NCBI GenBank assembly: GCA_020027475.1
Contig: JAHRAZ010000116.1
Coordinates: 1 to 36,862, forward strand
Direction: 5' to 3'
DNA length: 36,862 bases
DNA from: Microthrixaceae bacterium
GTDB taxonomy: Bacteria; Actinomycetota; Acidimicrobiia; Acidimicrobiales; Microtrichaceae
In this document: one piece after another, positions 31,449-36,862 of the stretch
Numbering within the stretch: position 1 is the stretch's first letter
How the letters are laid out: every line of letters begins with the position of its first letter
Program-made: the position numbers and the translations under genes
The notes under the pieces: generated by a model
What the model saw: the letters and a program-made list of their open reading frames with translations, nothing else
Told to the model about the DNA's origin: nothing
Databases searched by the model: none

Positions 31449-32122
31449 CGATGCCCTTCTACGTTGCACCCGAACAGATGATGAAAGACCGCGCGGACTA
31501 CGCGCGCAAAGGTATCGCCCGCGGGAGATCCCTGGTTGCATGCAGCACTGCCGACGGCATCTTGTTGTGCGCCGAAAACCCTTCTCGCATGCTCCGCAAG
31601 ATTTCGGAGATCTATGACCGGATCGCATTCGCCGGTGTGGGCAAGTACAACGAGTTCGATCAACTGCGCATTGCCGGAATCCGCCACGCAGACCTGAAGG
31701 GGTATTCCTTCAGCCGTGAGGACGTTGAAGCAAGGAGCCTGGCCAACAATTACGCACAGATTCTCGGCAACGTCTTCACACACGAGATGAAGCCGATGGA
31801 AGTCGAGATCCTCGTCACGGAAATCGGTGCCGAACCATCCGGTGACCAACTGTTCCACATTCTTTATGACGGGACCCTGGTTGATGAGACCGGGTTCAGC
31901 GTGCTCGGTGGCGATGCGGAAGTTGTGGGCCAGCGCATGCGCGAATCCTGGTCCGAGGGCTGCACCGCCCAGGAGGGTTTGATGGCGGCAGTCCGCGCCC
32001 TGGCGGGAGAGAACTCGCTCGCTGCCGGGGATCTGGAGGTCGCCCTGCTCGAGCGGGACGGCCCGAGACGCCGATTCCGGCGATTGTCCGATGACTCCGT
32101 GACAGAGTTTCTGGCCAGTTGA
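31445..32122 (+). CDS. prcA: Proteasome alpha subunit PrcA
   Basis: PrcA forms the outer rings of the 20S proteasome and gates substrate entry; it is not catalytic. The N terminus reads [27 protein letters not shown], with residues that form the gate and the H0 helix (shown here only in part: [17 protein letters not shown]). It lacks the catalytic Thr. The 225 residues are normal for actinobacteria. ATG 31445 overlaps the prcB stop by 4 nt; the in-frame start at 31409 inside prcB is rejected. The C terminus is a charged, likely flexible tail. Confidence 0.96.
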   Translation: [225 protein letters not shown]

Positions 32123-32217
32123 GGGATTCTGGGTTTCCGGCTGGTTGAGTGAGTTTGGCGGGGTCCAGCACTTGCCCGCGCAACCGGACCCTCCGCCCCG
32201 CCGGAGCGGTACCGGGA

Positions 32218-32223
32218 TAGGTT
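32218..32223 (+). promoter_or_regulatory. Leaderless -10 box of pafA
   Basis: TAGGTT is followed after 8 nt by ATG 32232. The 109-nt gap after prcA is otherwise G/C-rich with no gene. Confidence 0.5.
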
Positions 32224-32231
32224 GAACACTC

Positions 32232-33590
32232 ATGGAGCGACGCATCTACGGCCTCGAGAATGAGTACGGCGTCACCTGCACCCTGCGCGGCCAGCGGCGA
32301 CTCAGCCCGGACGAGGTGGCCCGATACCTCTTCCGACGAGTGGTGAGCTGGGGCCGCTCCTCGAACGTATTCCTCGCGAACGGGGCACGCCTGTACCTCG
32401 ACGTCGGATCGCATCCCGAATATGCGACGCCCGAATGTGATTCCCTGCATGATCTTGTGGCACATGACAAGGCTGGGGAGTGGATCCTTGAACAACTCCT
32501 CGAGTCTGCTGAAACGCGACTCGCAGAAGAGGGCATTCGGGGCGATATCTATTTGTTCCGCAACAACACCGATTCGGCAGGCAACAGCTACGGCTGTCAC
32601 GAGAACTACCTCACGACCCGCTCCGATGAGTTGATCCATTACTCCGACGTTCTGATCCCCTTCCTGGTGAGCCGTCAGATCTATGCGGGAGCCGGAAAGG
32701 TGCTGCACACCGCCAGAGGCGCCCAATTCACGGTTTCGCAGCGTGCTGAGCACATCTGGGAAGGCATCTCCTCGGCCACCACGCGCTCGAGGCCGATCAT
32801 CAACACACGCGATGAACCCCATGCCGACTCGGATCGCTTCCGCCGCCTGCATGTCATCGTGGGCGATTCCAACATGAGTGAATATGCAACATTCCTCAAG
32901 GTTGGAGCGTGTTCGTTGATTCTTCGAATGCTGGAAGATCCGGCGGTGGTGTTTCGCGACCTCACGCTGGAGAATCCGATCAGGGCAATACGCGAGATCA
33001 GCCATGACCTGACATTCGACAAGAAGGTTCGTCTCGCCAACGGTCGAGAATTGTCCGCCATGCAACTGCAGTCGGAGTACTTCGAGCGAGCGGACCGATA
33101 CGCCCAGACGCACAACCTGTCTCCCCAGGAAAAGCAGGCTCTGACCATGTGGGAACACGTGATGGTCGGACTGGAGTCGGATCCGTTCTCGCTGCACCGA
33201 GAGATCGACTGGGTCACCAAGTACCAGCTGATCGAGGCATATCAGGCGAGACATGACCTCAAGCTGGGTGATCCCCGGATCGCTCTGCTCGATCTCCAGT
33301 ATCACGACATTCGCCGAAGTCGCTCGGTGTTCTACAAGCTCCAACGAGCAGACCGTGTGGAACGTGTGGTCACCGATGCGGCCATCGCGGAGGCGGTCGA
33401 AGTGGCACCGCAGACAACCCGGGCTCGTCTCAGGGGAGAGTTCGTTCGCCGGGCCAAGGAGCGCAAACGCGATTACACCGTTGACTGGGTCCACCTGAAA
33501 CTGAATGATCAGGCGCAACGAACCGTGTTGTGCAAAGACCCATTCCGGTCCCACGATGAACGCGTGGATCGACTGATCGAGTCCCTGTAG
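32232..33590 (+). CDS. pafA: Pup ligase PafA
   Basis: PafA phosphorylates the C-terminal Glu of Pup with ATP and joins it to substrate lysines. The N terminus reads [15 protein letters not shown] with Glu9 as metal ligand; the catalytic Asp57 lies in [31 protein letters not shown] and [10 protein letters not shown] follow. The C-terminal domain ends with [13 protein letters not shown], then [17 protein letters not shown], typical of PafA and absent in Dop. The 452 residues equal the usual PafA length. ATG 32232 has TAGGTT 8 nt upstream. The DUF3866 gene starts 3 nt after the stop, so they are probably coupled. Confidence 0.97.
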   Translation: MERRIYGLENEYGVTCTLRGQRRLSPDEVARYLFRRVVSWGRSSNVFLANGARLYLDVGSHPEYATPECDSLHDLVAHDKAGEWILEQLLESAETRLAEEGIRGDIYLFRNNTDSAGNSYGCHENYLTTRSDELIHYSDVLIPFLVSRQIYAGAGKVLHTARGAQFTVSQRAEHIWEGISSATTRSRPIINTRDEPHADSDRFRRLHVIVGDSNMSEYATFLKVGACSLILRMLEDPAVVFRDLTLENPIRAIREISHDLTFDKKVRLANGRELSAMQLQSEYFERADRYAQTHNLSPQEKQALTMWEHVMVGLESDPFSLHREIDWVTKYQLIEAYQARHDLKLGDPRIALLDLQYHDIRRSRSVFYKLQRADRVERVVTDAAIAEAVEVAPQTTRARLRGEFVRRAKERKRDYTVDWVHLKLNDQAQRTVLCKDPFRSHDERVDRLIESL

Positions 33591-33593
33591 AAG

Positions 33594-34646
33594 ATGCCCA
33601 ACTTCCGGACGGGCTCGGTAACGGGTGTGATCGACGAGCGGCAGGGACTCCAGAAGGTTTCGCTGGAGATGGCCGACGGCAAACAAGCCCGCGGGTACGT
33701 ACTGACGGAACTGATCGGCGATGTCTCGGTCGGTGACGAAGTGATCTGCAACACGACTGCCGTTGAACTTTCGTTGGGGACCGGTGGCTGGCATTTCGTC
33801 CACTGGAACCTTTCGCGGTCGGAACTCGATATCGCGGGTCCGGACCACATCATGAAGATGCGCTACACCAGCCTCCAGCGCGATGTGGGGACAAGCGAAC
33901 TTCTGTATCCCGACGCCGCCGACCGTGAAATTGGCGGCACGCCAGTCGTCGTTTGTTCGGTGCACAGTCAGGTGGCCATGGTCGCCCTCGGATTCGCTGC
34001 CGCGTCCGATGGCAGGAGACTCGCGTATGTGATGACCGACGGGGCATCCCTGCCGCTGGCAGTGTCCGACCTTGTGGAGGCGCTGGCGAACCGTGGCCTG
34101 ATCTGCGGAACAGTCACCGCTGGACATGCATTTGGCGGCGACCTCGAAGCGGTGACAGTGGCAGCCGCGTTGGGATTGGCAACTCATGTCCTCGATGCAG
34201 ACGCAATTGTCGTGGGCATGGGTCCCGGAGTGGTGGGAACCGGCACGGAGATGGGCACAACCGCGATAGAGGTGGCAGGGATTCTGGACACGGTCAACAA
34301 GCGTGGAGGGAACCCGATCCTCTGCCTGCGGGCCTCAAGCGGTGACCCGCGGCCACGCCATCAGGGGCTCTCACACCATATGGAAGCAATCCTTGAACTC
34401 ACCTCCACGGTTCCTGATGTGGCGCAACTGTGCAAGATAACCGATGGACTGATCGGTGTGAATCCCGTTGCGTTGGAACGGATCCCTGATCCTGCCGCTC
34501 TGCTCGCCCAGGCCGATCTTCGGGTGACCACGATGGGGCGGGACCAAACCGAGGATGAATTGTTCTTCGAGGCGGCCACCGCTGCGGGCATTCTGCTGGC
34601 CAAACAACTCTCGACCGAATCGAACGCCCCGACTGCGCCCGCATGA
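33594..34646 (+). CDS. DUF3866 family protein in the proteasome operon
   Basis: A 350-residue protein of the DUF3866 family, function unknown. The N-terminal 75 residues look like a small beta barrel (GSVTGVIDERQGLQKV). The rest is an alpha/beta domain with AGHAFGGDLEAVTVA (His178), the Gly-rich loop VGMGPGVVGTGTEMGTT at 206-222, and RHQGLSHHMEAI with His256, His261 and His262. These His and Gly motifs suggest a nucleotide- or metal-binding enzyme, but no reaction is known. ATG 33594 follows pafA by 3 nt, and pafB follows. DUF3866 also occurs in bacteria without proteasomes, so it need not be a core component; here the tight packing suggests co-expression with PafA. Confidence 0.82.
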   Translation: MPNFRTGSVTGVIDERQGLQKVSLEMADGKQARGYVLTELIGDVSVGDEVICNTTAVELSLGTGGWHFVHWNLSRSELDIAGPDHIMKMRYTSLQRDVGTSELLYPDAADREIGGTPVVVCSVHSQVAMVALGFAAASDGRRLAYVMTDGASLPLAVSDLVEALANRGLICGTVTAGHAFGGDLEAVTVAAALGLATHVLDADAIVVGMGPGVVGTGTEMGTTAIEVAGILDTVNKRGGNPILCLRASSGDPRPRHQGLSHHMEAILELTSTVPDVAQLCKITDGLIGVNPVALERIPDPAALLAQADLRVTTMGRDQTEDELFFEAATAAGILLAKQLSTESNAPTAPA

Positions 34647-34681
34647 GGCATGGTTACCTGATGCAACCAGGGCTGGCCGAA

Positions 34682-34687
34682 TAGGAT
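34682..34687 (+). promoter_or_regulatory. Leaderless -10 box of pafB
   Basis: TAGGAT is followed after 6 nt by GTG 34694, in the 47-nt gap after the DUF3866 gene. Confidence 0.5.
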
Positions 34688-34693
34688 CGGCGA

Positions 34694-35659
34694 GTGGACA
34701 AACTGGAACGACTGCTGACCGTCGCTGCACTGATTCAATCGTCGCCACATGGAATCAGTGCCGATGAGATCCGTGAGAGCACTGGCGCTTACAGCTCCGA
34801 CCAGACCGCATTCCATCGCATGTTCGAACGCGACAAGAAGGAACTGCTCGACATGGGTGTCCCGCTCACCACCCATCCCGACCCGGACGAGCCCTCGAGT
34901 TCGATCTACCGAAGCAGCCCTGAAGGGCGAAACATAGCGGACCCGAAGCTGACTCCGGCTGAACTGGCTGCCCTGCGGTCTGCCGCGGTCGCCCTTGTGA
35001 TGCAGGACGAAGATCTCGAGCAGGTTGCTGACGCCGCTGAAGGATTGAGGAAGCTCGGCGGGCTGTCAGATGCGCCTACCTCGATCGCAGCGGCCGAGAT
35101 GGCCATCAACCACACGGTGCGAACACTGTTCGAGGCGATTGTTGACGGCAAGTCGGTGTCCTTCCGCTACCGGGACAAGGCCCGACAACTCATCCCTCGT
35201 CAGATCGTGCATCGCAGCGGCCATTGGTACCTGAGGGCCACGAGTGCCGAACTCGCGGATGACCGCACCTACCGAGTCGACCGGATCCAGGGACCTGTGC
35301 TGGTCGATGCAGTACCCGTCTCCGACATTCCCCAGGATCCACTCAATACGCTGCGAATGCGACCCTGGGAGTTCGGTGAGGGCGAAGCGGTCATGGCCCT
35401 CGTTTCACTCGATTCGGAGGTCGCCCCGTCGGCGTTCAGCGAATATCCGGACTTGCCCGTTCACGATCAGCCGGGAGATGGAACGACGGTAGTGGAATTG
35501 GCCGTCAGGAATCCTCATGCTCTCAACAACTGGCTCGTCGGATTTCTCCACCGGGCTGAGTTGCTTGAACCACCGGACCTTCGGGCGGGATTCGTGGACT
35601 ATCTGAAAGTTTTGGCCTCTCCGGATGCCGTGGAACCTCCGGCACCGGAAAGGACCTGA
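34694..35659 (+). CDS. pafB: WYL-domain regulator PafB
   Basis: PafB and PafC form a regulator that, in mycobacteria, activates many DNA-damage genes independently of RecA/LexA. The 321-residue protein has an N-terminal helix-turn-helix (LERLLTVAALIQSSPHGISADEI, given in part) followed by FHRMFERDKKELLDMGVPL, a middle domain, and a WYL domain (about 140-215) with VSFRYRD, PRQIVHRSGHWYLRATS and the TYRVDRIQGP strand. A C-terminal WCX-like domain follows. GTG 34694 has TAGGAT 6 nt upstream. pafC starts 2 nt after the stop. Confidence 0.94.
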   Translation: MDKLERLLTVAALIQSSPHGISADEIRESTGAYSSDQTAFHRMFERDKKELLDMGVPLTTHPDPDEPSSSIYRSSPEGRNIADPKLTPAELAALRSAAVALVMQDEDLEQVADAAEGLRKLGGLSDAPTSIAAAEMAINHTVRTLFEAIVDGKSVSFRYRDKARQLIPRQIVHRSGHWYLRATSAELADDRTYRVDRIQGPVLVDAVPVSDIPQDPLNTLRMRPWEFGEGEAVMALVSLDSEVAPSAFSEYPDLPVHDQPGDGTTVVELAVRNPHALNNWLVGFLHRAELLEPPDLRAGFVDYLKVLASPDAVEPPAPERT

Positions 35660-35661
35660 CC

Positions 35662-36618
35662 ATGAGCAAGACTCCGAACGCAAATGAGCGGGTGCAGGTG
35701 CTTCTGTCGGTGTTCCCGTGGTTGGCGGAGAACGGATCCGCGACTCTGGAGGAACTTGGAGTTCGATTCGACTGTGATCCGGAGATTCTGAGGGAAGATC
35801 TTCGCTTCGTCTTCTACAATCTGGAACCGTGGACAGGCCCGGACGCGATGATCCGGGTGGAGATATTCGACGACGGGCTGGTGAGTGTGCACCTGGCCGA
35901 CTACTTCAGTGAACCACTTCAGCTGGAACTCACCGAAGCATTGATGCTGCTGGCAGCAGGGAAGTCCCGGATCGACCAACTTGGAGAGACTGAAGCCCTG
36001 GGCTCAGCAGTGCAGAAGCTCGCCCACGCGATCGGCGAAAGGGCATTGGACGGCGTTTCGGTCGACCTCGGGTCTGCAGACCCTGAGTTGATGCGGCAGA
36101 TGCGAACGGCACTGGGAATTCGCCAGGCCCTCGAAATCGACTACTACACGCAAGGTTCAGACTCGCTTGCCACCCGGACCGTGGAGCCGCACGAGGTACG
36201 CGGGATCGACGGCCATTGGTATTTGACGGCACATTGTCGCACCGCGGGGGGCAGCAGACACTTCCGCGTTGACCGCATCCTGCGGGCAATACCAACGGGT
36301 CCGGACGAGGTCTACGAAATTCCCGAAACTGTGGATCCACCCACAGCTGGACTGACCGAAGGTGGAACCCCGGTCGAGTTCACCATCGGAACTGACATGT
36401 TGTGGGTCCTCGCCGATGTACCCAAGAGCAAGGTTGCCGAATCCGACGAATCCGGCGACCGGGTGGTAGTGACCGTGCCGATTCACGGAGATGCCTGGCT
36501 GGATCGACTGTTGCTGCGTCTCGGTGTGGATTCCGAGGCAAAGGATCTCGATACGAACGAGGACCTCGGAGCCCGCCGGGCCGCCGCAGCAGAAGCCATC
36601 CTTTCGCGTTACGGGTGA
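35662..36618 (+). CDS. pafC: WYL-domain regulator PafC
   Basis: PafC is the partner of PafB. The 318-residue protein has an N-terminal winged helix (LLSVFPWLAENGSATLEELG, then CDPEILREDLRFVFYNLEPW), a WYL domain (about 145-215) with LEIDYYTQGSDSLATRTVEP, GIDGHWYLTAHCRTAGGSR and FRVDRILRA, and a C-terminal extension. ATG 35662 has an AAAGGA site upstream and lies 2 nt after pafB, so they form a coupled pair. In many actinobacteria tatA and tatC follow; here lepB follows instead. Confidence 0.94.
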   Translation: MSKTPNANERVQVLLSVFPWLAENGSATLEELGVRFDCDPEILREDLRFVFYNLEPWTGPDAMIRVEIFDDGLVSVHLADYFSEPLQLELTEALMLLAAGKSRIDQLGETEALGSAVQKLAHAIGERALDGVSVDLGSADPELMRQMRTALGIRQALEIDYYTQGSDSLATRTVEPHEVRGIDGHWYLTAHCRTAGGSRHFRVDRILRAIPTGPDEVYEIPETVDPPTAGLTEGGTPVEFTIGTDMLWVLADVPKSKVAESDESGDRVVVTVPIHGDAWLDRLLLRLGVDSEAKDLDTNEDLGARRAAAAEAILSRYG

Positions 36619-36664
36619 ACCTGTTTTCAGTGACCTCGTTGTCAGCAACGCGGGGTGCGAGCGA

Positions 36665-36670
36665 TAGCAT
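36665..36670 (+). promoter_or_regulatory. Leaderless -10 box of lepB
   Basis: TAGCAT is followed after 6 nt by GTG 36677. A small hairpin (CGTTG at 36637-36641, CAACG at 36646-36650) lies between it and the pafC stop. Confidence 0.5.
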
Positions 36671-36676
36671 CGCCCG

Positions 36677-36862
36677 GTGATCGATGACGGTGGCGGGGTG
36701 CCTGACCCAATTTCCGCAACTCACCGCAGGAAGCGCCCGGGCTCCTCTGCCACTCGAAACGCTCTGGAATGGATAGTTGTGATTGCCGGCGCCGTGTTGG
36801 TGGCGCTGCTCATTCGCAACTTCGTTGTTCAGTCCTACCGGATTCCCAGCGAATCAATGATG
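36677..36862 (+). CDS. lepB: Signal peptidase I (partial)
   Basis: The first 62 residues of signal peptidase I, cut by the window end. A short Gly/Asp-rich and basic cytoplasmic part is followed by one transmembrane segment (IVVIAGAVLVALLI) and the start of the catalytic domain, FVVQSYRIPSESMM, where the Ser before the first Met is the nucleophile. The Lys of the dyad would lie beyond the window. The enzyme removes signal peptides from exported proteins at the outer face of the membrane. GTG 36677 is chosen from TAGCAT 6 nt upstream and the match of the downstream frame to the family. Confidence 0.9.
   Translation, partial: MIDDGGGVPDPISATHRRKRPGSSATRNALEWIVVIAGAVLVALLIRNFVVQSYRIPSESMM

Noticed and set aside
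31896-34187. Minus-strand open frame of about 760 codons opposite prcA, pafA and the DUF3866 gene
   Set aside because: The plus strand carries clear family proteins throughout; the antisense frame has no recognisable motif and reflects codon bias of GC-rich genes.

Overview
The window looks like a chromosomal segment of a moderately GC-rich actinobacterium. Markers are a complete Pup-proteasome locus (arc/mpa, dop, pup, prcB, prcA, pafA, pafB, pafC), a fused two-domain FbiC for coenzyme F420, a MarP-like membrane protease, many GTG starts and many apparently leaderless promoters. The order trmI-marP-arc-dop-pup-prcBA-pafA-(DUF3866)-pafBC-lepB, with no tatAC after pafBC, suggests a deep-branching class such as Acidimicrobiia. 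That placement is inference.

Layout. (1) 1-2890: the 5' part of a lipoprotein for a peptide-type ABC transporter (-), a glycerophosphodiester phosphodiesterase (-) and an acyl-CoA dehydrogenase (+). (2) 2935-8337 (+): an unusual pyruvate kinase, alpha/beta hydrolase, patatin-like lipase, MobA-like nucleotidyltransferase, rhodanese and RNase D. (3) 8472-9595 (-): a TauE/SafE permease with a DUF1634-like partner. (4) 9853-11150: two small unknown proteins (+) around a Cys-rich unknown protein (-). (5) 11134-18883 (-): fbiC behind an HxlR-type regulator with a repeated operator, then, reading upstream, transaldolase, transketolase, a FIST-like protein and a small unknown protein. (6) 18989-26572 (+): an NDP-forming acyl-CoA synthetase with beta-alpha domain order, a PBP4-type carboxypeptidase, a LON-domain protein, a holin-like/DUF3618-like/basic protein trio, TrmI and a MarP-like protease. 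(7) 26627-26869 (-): a small ferredoxin divergent from the proteasome locus. (8) 27053-36618 (+): the Pup-proteasome locus with an embedded DUF3866 gene, followed by the start of signal peptidase I (lepB), cut by the window edge.

How the genes work together: PafA conjugates Pup to lysines, Dop removes Pup, the ARC ring unfolds pupylated proteins and feeds them to the PrcA/PrcB 20S core, and PafB/PafC are WYL-type regulators tied to DNA damage. Pup here is encoded with C-terminal Glu, so it should not need deamidation. transketolase and transaldolase form the non-oxidative pentose phosphate branch. fbiC makes the F420 chromophore and appears to be co-transcribed with an autoregulated HxlR gene.

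No gap between genes reaches 300 bases; the largest is 9596-9852. I see no tRNA, rRNA, CRISPR array, insertion sequence or integrase. The best leads for follow-up are the hxlR-fbiC operator array, DUF3866 inside the proteasome operon, the substituted potassium-site residues of pyruvate kinase, the 22-bp tandem repeat at the tal promoter, and the consistent leaderless promoter pattern (TANNNT 6-8 nt before the start codon).
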